The position numbers and the translations under genes are program-made. Positions 1 to 5,465 of a stretch of 5,957 bases of DNA are shown piece after piece; position 1 is the first letter of the stretch, and the number at the start of each line of letters is the position of its first letter. This DNA is from Dialister sp. UBA734 (lineage in GTDB: Bacteria > Bacillota > Negativicutes > Veillonellales > Dialisteraceae). Under the pieces are notes generated by a model. It saw nothing but the letters and a program-made list of their open reading frames with translations, had not been told where the DNA came from and did not search any database. Location: contig DBLC01000072.1 of assembly GCA_002297935.1 (NCBI GenBank), positions 1 through 5,957 of the forward strand, in the 5' to 3' direction.

Positions 1-19
1 TCACTTCTAACTTCTCACT
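1..19. repeat. Short heptamer tandem repeat at window edge
   Basis: Two imperfect copies of a 7-bp word, ACTTCTA (3-9) and ACTTCTC (10-16), are followed by a partial third (ACT). They lie just past the stop codon of the HxlR gene. The block runs off the window, so its full size and any inverted partner cannot be seen. It fits the pattern of 7- to 9-bp word arrays in the other intergenic spaces here, but two copies alone are weak evidence. Confidence 0.35.
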
Positions 20-23
20 GCCC

Positions 24-389
24 TTACGGTACATACTTCATGCCCCAATTCAAAATGGCATGAAATACAGGCAGCAGATCCTTTCCCTTAGGCGTCAAAC
101 TATACTCCACGTGAGGCGGGATTTCGTTGAACTGCTCCCGATGGACAATGCCTTCCTCTTCCAGATTGCGAAGTGCTGTGGTAAGCATGGTATTGGTAAT
201 GGTGGGGAAATATTTCCGAAACTCCCCAAACCGCATGGTGTGCTTCACACAAAGGATGTACACGATCTGCAGCTTCCACTTCCCCTGCAACCGGGATAAC
301 ACACTGGTCACCGGGCAATGCCCCTCTTCGGTCAAAATAAAAGAATCCAGATTTTGTAAAAATTCATCATAACTCATGGTGTGATTCAT
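24..389 (-). CDS. HxlR-family winged-helix transcriptional regulator
   Basis: A 121-residue protein with the full HxlR pattern. After a short N-terminal arm it has HCPV (residues 24-27), then LQGKWKLQIVYIL (34-46), the recognition-helix region FGEFRKYFPTITNTMLTTALRNLEEEGIV (54-82, where MLTTALRNLEEEG is typical), and the wing PPHVEYSLTPKGKDLLPV (91-108). The length is normal for these small cytosolic dimeric DNA-binding proteins. Cys25 sits at the position of the redox-sensing Cys of some family members (YodB/HypR type), and a second Cys is at 47; redox sensing is possible but inferred. The ATG at 389 follows a G-rich Shine-Dalgarno stretch (GGGGGAG) a few bases upstream; the in-frame ATG at codon 5 has none. 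The gene is divergent from the Cys-rich gene at 922, an arrangement in which HxlR proteins often control the neighbour. No convincing promoter was found. Confidence 0.93.
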   Translation of the reverse strand: MNHTMSYDEFLQNLDSFILTEEGHCPVTSVLSRLQGKWKLQIVYILCVKHTMRFGEFRKYFPTITNTMLTTALRNLEEEGIVHREQFNEIPPHVEYSLTPKGKDLLPVFHAILNWGMKYVP

Positions 390-429
390 AGTTCTCCCCC
401 TGATCTCCCATTAAGGATTTGCGCTAGTA

Positions 430-603
430 GGCATGACTTCGATAGTAGTTAAAAGGTTCTCAAGGTTCTAATGGTACTAAAGGTTCTAATGGGCCTCGAA
501 TGAGATGATAACGCCTGCGTCCTTCAGCACATTCGAGAAACCTCTGAACCCTTTGTACCCTTAGAACCTTATGAACCTTTGCAAACACTTTCGGAATCAT
601 TCC
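430..603. repeat. Long palindromic intergenic element, copy 1 (AGGTTCT arms)
   Basis: Two 51-bp arms, 452-502 and 530-580, are inverted repeats of one another. Aligning one with the reverse complement of the other gives about 40 of 51 identical positions without gaps. The arms are built of the word AGGTTCT (or AGAACCT) and close on a perfect 8-bp stem, CTCGAATG (495-502) with CATTCGAG (530-537), around a 27-nt loop. Outside the arms, GGCATGACTTC (430-440) and GGAATCAT (593-600) form imperfect terminal inverted repeats. The same flanks and arm words occur at 2560-2697, so this is probably one dispersed family. There is no coding capacity. It could be a MITE-like or REP-like element, and as RNA it would fold into a long hairpin. 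Confidence 0.75.
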
Positions 604-627
604 CACTAACGCACCCTCATAACCTTA

Positions 628-667
628 TCCCTAGGGCCTAGCCACTAGCTACCAGTCACCAGTCACC
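628..667. repeat. CCCTAGGG plus AGTCACC heptamer block, copy 1
   Basis: The block starts with TCCCTAGGGCCTAG, which contains the 8-bp palindrome CCCTAGGG, and continues with CACTAG, CTACC and two exact AGTCACC heptamers. The same leading 14 bases followed by AGTCACC repeats recur in direct orientation at 861-893. The two copies bracket the promoter and leader of the downstream Cys-rich gene. Function unknown. Confidence 0.7.
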
Positions 668-671
668 GCAA

Positions 672-691
672 TAGTACGCTCCACCGTACTA
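672..691. promoter_or_regulatory. Candidate operator dyad upstream of promoter
   Basis: A perfect inverted repeat with 7-bp arms, TAGTACG-N6-CGTACTA, is followed at once by a second small dyad, CAGAA-AA-TTCTG (695-706). Both lie directly upstream of the -35 element at 712. Perfect dyads of about this size containing TAGTA/TACTA half-sites are what HxlR-family dimers such as YodB bind, and an HxlR gene is the divergent neighbour. Assignment to that regulator is inference; an unrelated repressor or chance is possible. Confidence 0.4.
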
Positions 692-711
692 AGTCAGAAA
701 ATTCTGCGTAC

Positions 712-739
712 TTGTTTCTTTTTCTGTAGCTAGTATAAT
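712..739 (+). promoter_or_regulatory. Sigma-70-type promoter for the Cys-rich protein gene
   Basis: TTGTTT (712-717) and a perfect TATAAT (734-739) are separated by 16 bp in an AT-rich stretch. Transcription would start near 746, giving a leader of about 176 nt before the ATG at 922. That leader contains the 9-bp tandem repeat, a small hairpin and the second AGTCACC block. The -10 matches consensus exactly and the -35 matches only in TTG plus context, so this is a good but not proven promoter. Confidence 0.6.
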
Positions 740-771
740 AAATGTATCAACAATGTGCAAGGTGATTGACA

Positions 772-835
772 GGTTACACAGGTTACACAGGTTACACAGG
801 TTTCTCAAGTTGCTCAGGCTTCTCACTCAACTTGA
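772..835 (+). repeat. 9-bp tandem repeat and hairpin in gene leader
   Basis: Three perfect copies of the 9-bp unit GGTTACACA (772-780, 781-789, 790-798) and a partial fourth (GGTT, 799-802) are followed by a stem of TCAAGTTG (805-812) and CAACTTGA (828-835) with a 15-nt loop. The block lies between the candidate promoter and the ATG of the Cys-rich gene, so it would be transcribed. It resembles one half of the long palindromic elements at 430-603 and 2560-2697, without the complementary repeat arm. Copy number of perfect units could vary by slippage. Confidence 0.75.
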
Positions 836-860
836 ACGGAATAAGTACTCCAATCACTAA

Positions 861-893
861 TCCCTAGGGCCTAGTCACCAGTCACCAGTCACC
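861..893. repeat. CCCTAGGG plus AGTCACC heptamer block, copy 2
   Basis: The block consists of TCCCTAGGGCCTAG followed by overlapping AGTCACC heptamers at a strict 7-bp period (873-893, three units). It is a direct repeat of 628-667, slightly simplified. It ends 14 bases before the Shine-Dalgarno site of the gene at 922 and so forms part of the mRNA leader if the promoter at 712-739 is real. Confidence 0.7.
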
Positions 894-921
894 TATATTC
901 ACAACGAAAGGAAGACATACC

Positions 922-1260
922 ATGTGCAATGAATGTAAAGAAAAACTCACCGCTGAAGTCAAAAATTTAATGAACGCTCCGTCCTGCTGCCCGGAAGCCA
1001 AAGCGGCTTGCCAGAAATGGCTCGATGCCGATGGCAATGAAGCAGCTACCAAAGCACTCAAAGCAGAAGTCGAAGCAGACATCATGCCCATCGACGGCCT
1101 GATCGCTTTCGCTGGCTCCGAAGCTGGAGAAAACGTTTTCGGTAAAGAAGTAGCAGGAAATATCCTCGCTCATGCCAAAGAAATCAAAGCCAATGGTGCC
1201 ACCCACTGCGACTGCCCCGCTTGCACCGCCTGCGCTGCTATTCTGGAAATTTTGAAATAA
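922..1260 (+). CDS. Small Cys-rich protein of the 'Hsp90-like' family
   Basis: A 112-residue, acidic, largely helical protein that starts at ATG with a good Shine-Dalgarno site (AAAGGAAG, 907-914; 7-nt spacer). It carries nine cysteines: C2 and C5 (CNEC), C22-C23 (SCCPEAK), C30, and C96, C98, C101, C104 in the C-terminal CDCPACTAC. The family features I recognise are PSCCPEAK, QKWLDA, DGLIAFAGSEAG, HAKEIKANGA and CDCPAC; similar short proteins are common in anaerobic Firmicutes. Databases often call them 'heat-shock protein Hsp90', but the length is far below a chaperone and no GHKL ATPase motif is present, so that name says nothing about function. The paired CxxC/CxC clusters suggest metal (zinc or Fe-S) binding or thiol chemistry; this is inference. 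No signal peptide or membrane segment is seen, so it is probably cytosolic. It is monocistronic, with its own promoter upstream and a hairpin terminator downstream. Confidence 0.88.
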   Translation: MCNECKEKLTAEVKNLMNAPSCCPEAKAACQKWLDADGNEAATKALKAEVEADIMPIDGLIAFAGSEAGENVFGKEVAGNILAHAKEIKANGATHCDCPACTACAAILEILK

Positions 1261-1302
1261 ATTTGATTCTACCGATTCATTTCATGAAGCACAGAAGATA
1301 TA

Positions 1303-1566
1303 CCGCTTAGTTAAGGGTTATCGCTCTGCAGATTTCCTATTTCTCACATAGCAAAATACCGCCTAGTAAAAGGTTAAAAGGGTTATAAAAGGGTACGAGT
1401 TTATCGCAAATCTCATAACCCCTATATAACCTGTATAACCTTTTACCAAGCGGTGTTTTTTTATGTTAGATATAGGTAACCCGCAGAACTATAACCTTTT
1501 ACCAGGCAGTATTTTGCTATGTTTGATAAAAGTGATCTGCAGAATAATAACCTTTTCACCAACCAA
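1303..1566. repeat. Nested long inverted repeat between convergent genes
   Basis: The word ACCGCCTAGTAAAAGGTTA occurs in variants: direct at 1303-1320 and 1359-1376, and inverted at 1437-1454, 1492-1508 and 1548-1564. The outer arms pair CATAGCAAAATAC (1347-1359) with its exact complement at 1509-1521, CTGCAG at 1326-1331 with 1537-1542, and the ends of the block. An inner hairpin pairs 1359-1398 with 1412-1454. Alternative folds are therefore possible (inner hairpin or outer stem). The block fills most of the 343-bp gap between the stop codons of the Cys-rich gene and the LysR gene; no gene is seen there. Confidence 0.75.
1359..1462 (+). terminator. Probable large-stem intrinsic terminator
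   Basis: The inner hairpin of the nested repeat has about 40-nt arms, ends in AAGCGGTG and is followed by seven T residues (1456-1462). It lies 100 bp past the stop of the plus-strand Cys-rich gene. A stem-loop followed by a T-run is the layout of a Rho-independent terminator, although the stem is far longer and less perfect than usual. On the other strand it could also stop readthrough from the LysR gene, but the T-run there is poor. Confidence 0.5.
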
Positions 1567-1603
1567 TTACATACCAAATGCCGCAATCCCTTTCCCGCCA
1601 TTC

Positions 1604-2509
1604 TCATTCCATCGGAAATACACTATTCGCACTTTGGCGCACAAATTCCCAGAAATGGTCTACGATGTACTCGCGAAGAAGAACCGCCGTCAAAGACAAT
1701 TTCCCATCGGTTTTCCACGAAAGATACAAGTAGCGATAGCATTCCACATCGCCAATCGGAAGAGCCGCCACATCTTGCTGGGCAGCATACCAGGTCATCT
1801 GCGGTATCAGTGCCACTCCCAAGCCGGCTCTGACAAATTCTCGCACCGTATCAGGATTGTCACTTTCCATGACGATCTTCGGGGCAAACCCTAATTGCTT
1901 GCAATAGGACTCCAGCATGCCTCGCAAGAGAAATCCCTTCGGTGCCGCAATGAAATTACAATCCGCAAAATCTTTCAAACTCACATAAGGCAAGGCCGCA
2001 TGGCGATCGGACTTCGGAAAGACCAGCACCATGCTTTCTCGAAAGAGACTGACCGTATGTTCATTATCGATATATTTCGTATCCGAAAAAATGGCCAAAT
2101 CCATCTTCTCTAGGGACGACGGCCCTTCGGGGCGCACGATTTCCAAGAGAGCTTCTGGATGTTCTTTCTTGAACTGCATCAAAAAGGTAGGAATCAATTT
2201 TGATGCCGATGAAATAGCCAGTTTCACCGTCAATTGCTGCAAATCTCTAGAATCTTTGAATTCCTGCTGCATGGCTTCCAGTTCTTTCAAGAAATTTTGC
2301 GAATGTTTCAGCAGGATATGCCCATCGCGAGTGAGACGAATATTTCGTCCCTGATGGTCAAATAAAGTCACATTTAGCTCTTCTTCCAATCCACGAATCG
2401 TCCGTGACAATGCCGGTTGGGCGATATGCAGCGCTTTCGCCGCTTTCGTCAGATGTTCCAACTCTGCCACCTTTTGGAAATATTGAAGAGACGTGAAATT
2501 GAGTTTCAT
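1604..2509 (-). CDS. LysR-family transcriptional regulator
   Basis: A 301-residue protein of normal length for the family. The N-terminal winged helix-turn-helix covers residues about 3-62: LQYFQKVAELEHLTKAAKALHIAQPALSRTIRGLEEELNVTLFDHQGRNIRLTRDG, with the usual AA...L.IAQPALSR..R.LE.EL...LF pattern. A linker helix (about 65-90) is followed by a type-2 periplasmic-binding-like effector domain (about 92-295) with LAIFSD, FVRAGLGVALIPQ and other typical blocks. It is a cytosolic tetrameric regulator; the effector is not predictable. The ATG at 2509 follows AAAGGCGG, an acceptable Shine-Dalgarno site. The gene lies 194 bp downstream of the ornithine decarboxylase on the same strand, with a palindromic repeat and its own promoter between them, so the two are probably separate transcripts. 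Control of the decarboxylase is plausible but unproven. Confidence 0.95.
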   Translation of the reverse strand: MKLNFTSLQYFQKVAELEHLTKAAKALHIAQPALSRTIRGLEEELNVTLFDHQGRNIRLTRDGHILLKHSQNFLKELEAMQQEFKDSRDLQQLTVKLAISSASKLIPTFLMQFKKEHPEALLEIVRPEGPSSLEKMDLAIFSDTKYIDNEHTVSLFRESMVLVFPKSDRHAALPYVSLKDFADCNFIAAPKGFLLRGMLESYCKQLGFAPKIVMESDNPDTVREFVRAGLGVALIPQMTWYAAQQDVAALPIGDVECYRYLYLSWKTDGKLSLTAVLLREYIVDHFWEFVRQSANSVFPME

Positions 2510-2529
2510 ATCGTCCGCCTTTCAAATTC

Positions 2530-2557
2530 AATATAGTACGTTAAGGAATTGTGTCAG
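2530..2557 (-). promoter_or_regulatory. Candidate promoter of the LysR regulator gene
   Basis: Read on the minus strand, CTGACA (2557-2552) and TATATT (2535-2530) are 16 bp apart; each differs from consensus at one position. Transcription would start near 2523, leaving a very short leader of about 14 nt that still holds the AAAGGCGG ribosome site. The -35 abuts the end of the palindromic element at 2560-2697, so that element would sit directly upstream of the promoter. Confidence 0.5.
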
Positions 2558-2559
2558 TT

Positions 2560-2697
2560 AGCATGATTTCCCTAGTATTACAAGGTTCTTAGGGTTCTTA
2601 GGGTTCTTAGGTTGCTCAAATGTGCCTAGCATGATCATCTCATTTGAGAAACCTATAGAACCTTTAGAACCTTTGCAACAAAAGGAATCACTGCCTA
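2560..2697. repeat. Long palindromic intergenic element, copy 2 (GGTTCTTAG arms)
   Basis: The left arm contains three perfect tandem copies of the 9-bp unit GGTTCTTAG (2584-2610) and then GTTGCTCAAATG. The right arm (2641-2675) is its imperfect inverse, with AGAACCTTT repeats. The stem closes on a perfect 8-bp pair, CTCAAATG (2615-2622) with CATTTGAG (2641-2648), around an 18-nt loop. The flanks AGCATGATTTC (2560-2570) and GGAATCAC (2684-2691) match those of the element at 430-603. It lies between the end of the ornithine decarboxylase gene and the LysR promoter, where the hairpin may also protect or end the decarboxylase mRNA; no T-run marks it as a standard terminator. Confidence 0.75.
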
Positions 2698-2703
2698 TAT
2701 CGC

Positions 2704-4908
2704 TTACCGTAACAGCACAACTTTCCTCACTGCTTTTTCAAATTCCTTTTTCAGCACATACGCCGTAGCAGAGATCTGTCCTTTCTCATCCTTTCCCAGG
2801 TAAACCCCCTGAAGTTCCGGTTCGAAGCCAGGCAAATGGTTGATGCCTTCCACGAAGTCCTGGAAATAATCCAGCGCAATCTGGGACCACCGTTCTCCAG
2901 GCTGCACGCAGGGAACTCCCGGTGGATAAGGCACCGCAGCCTGCAACGCCACTCGTCCTTCTGCTTCTTTCAAAGGAATCAATTCCCCTTCGCCTCTCAC
3001 CAGTGCCCAATTGGCTTCCTGGGGCCGCATGAAATAAGCAGGAAAATAAGTTTTCAAAAACATTTTCTTTTGCAGCACATTGATTTTCTTTGCTTTATAG
3101 AAATCATGGAGCTCCTGACAAATCTGACGAATCGTGTAGCCCCGATAGATGTTGTGATATTTCTTGGCAATAAAAGGAAGAACCTGCTCCATCGGTGCAT
3201 CTTCATCAATATATTTCTCAAAGCGAACCAATTTGGTAATCAGATTATCCAGTTTCGTCTTTGTTTCCGCCGGAGTCATCAGAAACAAAATGTCATTCAA
3301 ATCACATTTTTCCGGAATAACCCCATTGTCCCGCAGATAATCGGCCAGAATGATTGCAGGGATGCCGAAGTCTTCGTATTCTCCATTTTCCATATTGATC
3401 CCCGGCGTCATGAGCTGCAGTTTTAGGGGGTCGATGAAATATTGGCCCTTGGCGTAGCCCTGGAAGGAATGCCATTTCCCTCCTGGTTCAAAAGCGAAAT
3501 AAGAAATATCATCGGCCATCACTTCTGTGTCACCATCTTCCCATTTCTGGTTGTGCACCATAGGCGGCACAATGGGACGGAGATATTTACAATATTTCAA
3601 CACCGCTTTACGCGCTTCGATGGCGTTCACAATGCACTCATGCCAGAGCAGCTTTCCTGCTTCTCCTTCCTGCATTTTGGCATTCATGTCCAAAGACGCA
3701 AAAATCTGATAATTCGGCGACGTAGAAGAATTGATCATGAAAGAGTTGTTCATGATTTTATGGGGCACATATCGTTTCTGCCCTTTGATATGAGAATCTT
3801 TCTTCAAAATCTGCGATGCCTGGGAAAAACCGGCCTGCTGCTTATGGACCGACTGGGTCACAATAATGCCTGGGTCGTCCGGTCCCAATTCCAAAAGTAG
3901 AGGACTGCAATCTTTCATCATAGGAATGAACTGTTCATATCCCACCCAAGCGGAATCGAACACAATGTAATCGCACAGGTGTCCAATTTTCTTCACCACT
4001 TGGCGAGCGTTGTAAATACACCCATCATAATTGCCCAGTTGAATGACCGCCGCGCGAAGAGGCCGGTCCATCAATGCCCGCTTCGGATCTCGCTCGGCAA
4101 TGAGCATGCGGATATATTCTTCATTGAAACAATGGTCCAGGGCTCCGCCGATAAGGCCAAAGGGATTGCGGGCAGTTTCCAAATAAATCGGAATCGCTCC
4201 GGCTTGGAGCAACGCCCCGTATCCCATGGATTTGTGATTATTTCTTTCATAAAGCACCAAATCGCCCGGTGAAAGCAGTGCATTCATAACCACTTTGTTC
4301 GCCCCGGATGTGCCATTCAAAATGAAATAGGCTTTATCGGCATGAAATACTTGAGCCGCATGTTTCTGCGCTTCCAAAGGAAGCCCTTCATGAATGAGCA
4401 AATGGCCCATGGCCACATCGGCATTGCATAAGTCAGCACGAAAAGTATTTTCTCCATAAAAATCATAGAAAATACGGCCTCCCGGATGCTTGCGGAAATA
4501 GGCGCCCCCCTGATGACCGGGACAATCAAATTCCGCATGGCTTTGTTCCACATACTCCACTAGGTGCTTGAAGAAAGGCGGCAAAATCTGAGATTCATAT
4601 TTCGTAGCCGCACTTTCAATCTGTTTCTTATAGAAATTCTGTGACGTATCGGCCAAATCGATCACACTAAAGGCCTTCCCCATCACAGACTGGTCAGCGC
4701 CGTGAGGATTGGTGACAATCAAAAACACAGGGATGCCAAAGGCCGCCACCTTGGGCTGGTCCAAAATCCCCTCATCATGGTCGGTCATCACAATGGCGCC
4801 TACATCGGTAAAATCACTGTCTTTGACAATCACCGTGTCTCTTCCCGGTATGGCACCAAAAAGCTCCAACGCTTCTTCCGTAAAAGCAATCTTCAATCTC
4901 TCCTGCAT
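2704..4908 (-). CDS. speC/speF: Ornithine decarboxylase (PLP-dependent, SpeC/SpeF type)
   Basis: A 734-residue fold-type I decarboxylase that turns ornithine into putrescine and CO2, with pyridoxal phosphate as cofactor, in the cytosol. Domains: an N-terminal wing (about 1-108), the PLP-binding major domain (about 115-420) and a C-terminal domain (about 580-734). Visible motifs are CPGHQGG (129-135), the phosphate-binding GTSGAN (199-204), NNHKS with His225, FDSAW with Asp318 (pyridine-nitrogen partner) and SVHKQ with Lys356, the expected Schiff-base lysine. STSPNYQIFASLDMNAKM (395-412) and DPLKLQLMTPGI (493-504), followed by NGEYEDFGIPA, follow E. coli SpeC/SpeF much more closely than lysine or arginine decarboxylases. 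Length equals that of the inducible SpeF (about 730). The ATG at 4908 has a strong ribosome site, AAAAGGAG (4925-4918), with a 9-nt spacer. No ornithine/putrescine antiporter gene is adjacent, so the choice between biosynthetic and acid-stress roles stays open. The catalytic residues look intact. Confidence 0.95.
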   Translation of the reverse strand: MQERLKIAFTEEALELFGAIPGRDTVIVKDSDFTDVGAIVMTDHDEGILDQPKVAAFGIPVFLIVTNPHGADQSVMGKAFSVIDLADTSQNFYKKQIESAATKYESQILPPFFKHLVEYVEQSHAEFDCPGHQGGAYFRKHPGGRIFYDFYGENTFRADLCNADVAMGHLLIHEGLPLEAQKHAAQVFHADKAYFILNGTSGANKVVMNALLSPGDLVLYERNNHKSMGYGALLQAGAIPIYLETARNPFGLIGGALDHCFNEEYIRMLIAERDPKRALMDRPLRAAVIQLGNYDGCIYNARQVVKKIGHLCDYIVFDSAWVGYEQFIPMMKDCSPLLLELGPDDPGIIVTQSVHKQQAGFSQASQILKKDSHIKGQKRYVPHKIMNNSFMINSSTSPNYQIFASLDMNAKMQEGEAGKLLWHECIVNAIEARKAVLKYCKYLRPIVPPMVHNQKWEDGDTEVMADDISYFAFEPGGKWHSFQGYAKGQYFIDPLKLQLMTPGINMENGEYEDFGIPAIILADYLRDNGVIPEKCDLNDILFLMTPAETKTKLDNLITKLVRFEKYIDEDAPMEQVLPFIAKKYHNIYRGYTIRQICQELHDFYKAKKINVLQKKMFLKTYFPAYFMRPQEANWALVRGEGELIPLKEAEGRVALQAAVPYPPGVPCVQPGERWSQIALDYFQDFVEGINHLPGFEPELQGVYLGKDEKGQISATAYVLKKEFEKAVRKVVLLR

Positions 4909-4937
4909 AAAATCACGCTCCTTTTATGTAGTAGTTC

Positions 4938-4991
4938 GTTGTTGGTTGTTAGTTGTTGGGCCCAAACAACCGACAACCGACAACCAACAAC
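4938..4991. repeat. GTTGTTG-word inverted repeat in decarboxylase leader
   Basis: The left arm (4938-4960, built of GTTGTTG/GTTGTTA words) and right arm (4961-4991, CAACCGA/CAACAAC words) meet at GGGCCC and can fold into a long imperfect hairpin with almost no loop. The first 20 bases of the left arm are identical to 5466-5485. The hairpin would lie in the decarboxylase mRNA leader, ending about 12 nt before the Shine-Dalgarno site, so it could affect mRNA stability or translation start. No leader peptide like E. coli SpeFL is visible. Confidence 0.7.
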
Positions 4992-5013
4992 AATGATTCA
5001 ATGATATTTTCTC

Positions 5014-5041
5014 ATGATACACTCTAATCTCAGTATATCAA
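5014..5041 (-). promoter_or_regulatory. Candidate promoter of the ornithine decarboxylase gene
   Basis: Read on the minus strand, TTGATA (5041-5036) and TATCAT (5019-5014) are 16 bp apart in AT-rich DNA. A start near 5007 gives a leader of about 100 nt that contains the GTTGTTG-word hairpin. An alternative -35, TTGACT, overlaps a few bases upstream but has no well-placed -10. It lies in the 250-bp gap between the truncated LysR gene and the decarboxylase. Confidence 0.5.
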
Positions 5042-5090
5042 ATGAAGTCAAGTGAAAATAAAAGAAAGATTAAAATGTTTTAAAATAAAT

Positions 5091-5137
5091 TATCCATTTT
5101 CTATTCTTCATACCTCCTGAAAAATAGAAAATGGATA
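5091..5137. repeat. Perfect 15-bp inverted repeat with ribosome-site-like loop
   Basis: TATCCATTTTCTATT (5091-5105) and its exact complement (5123-5137) flank a 17-nt loop. On the minus strand the loop carries AGGAGGT directly followed by ATG. The hairpin lies 22 bp past the stop of the truncated LysR gene and about 50 bp upstream of the decarboxylase promoter. No clear T-run follows on the minus strand, so a classical terminator is doubtful. It could be a remnant of a mobile-element end or a mRNA stability hairpin. Confidence 0.65.
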
Positions 5138-5158
5138 TATCCAATAGCATCATATATT

Positions 5159-5446
5159 TTATGTTTGACTCACAAGCTCTTTTATTTTCTGCAAAAAAAT
5201 TTGCTCCGCTTCGGTTTTATCCAACAAAGATAAAATTTCTTCCACTCTTTTTTGAAGAAATAGCCCATCCTCGGTCAACGTCACCTTTCGTTTTCCTCGA
5301 ATCAGAAGGACCTTCCCCACTTCTTTTTCCAATTCCATCAGCTGCCGCGACAGCGATGGCTGGGTGATATGTAACTTTTCCGCCGCCCGGGTGATATTTC
5401 CTTCCCTGGCAGTTTCTAAAAAATAACGTAGTACCCGAGTTTCCAT
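5159..5446 (-). CDS. LysR-type regulator, N-terminal DNA-binding part only (probable truncated gene)
   Basis: A 95-residue product with a typical LysR winged helix-turn-helix: METRVLRYFLETAREGNITR at the start, then AAEKLHITQPSLSRQLMELEKEVGK (21-45), and a linker helix to about residue 90. It ends at TAA with no effector-binding domain, whereas family members have about 290-310 residues. No remainder of that domain is seen downstream, so the gene appears to have lost its 3' two thirds rather than to be frameshifted. A GTG 9 bases earlier (5455) is in frame, but the ATG at 5446 is preferred: AAGAAGG lies 8 nt upstream, and related regulators begin ME(L/T)RVLRYF. It is the first gene after the rRNA terminator and lies upstream of the ornithine decarboxylase. 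It may be a decaying pseudogene or encode a DNA-binding-only protein. Confidence 0.75.
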   Translation of the reverse strand: METRVLRYFLETAREGNITRAAEKLHITQPSLSRQLMELEKEVGKVLLIRGKRKVTLTEDGLFLQKRVEEILSLLDKTEAEQIFLQKIKELVSQT

Positions 5447-5465
5447 AGAAATCACCTTCTTTGAT

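Noticed and set aside
390..460. Promoter for the HxlR gene
   Set aside because: TACTAT and other AT-rich hexamers occur, but no -35 at acceptable spacing was convincing.
772..893. Possible CRISPR-like array of short repeats
   Set aside because: Units are 7-9 bp and directly adjacent without spacers, and no cas genes are present.
1463..1894. Plus-strand open reading frame of 143 codons
   Set aside because: It runs antisense through the 3' part of the LysR gene and starts inside the inverted repeat; composition resembles a shadow frame.
2836..3426. Plus-strand open reading frame of 196 codons
   Set aside because: It is entirely antisense to the ornithine decarboxylase, whose reading frame and motifs are unambiguous.
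4909..5013. SpeFL-type leader peptide upstream of the decarboxylase
   Set aside because: No open frame with a ribosome site was found in the presumed leader; the only short frame (MRKYH) overlaps the -10 element.
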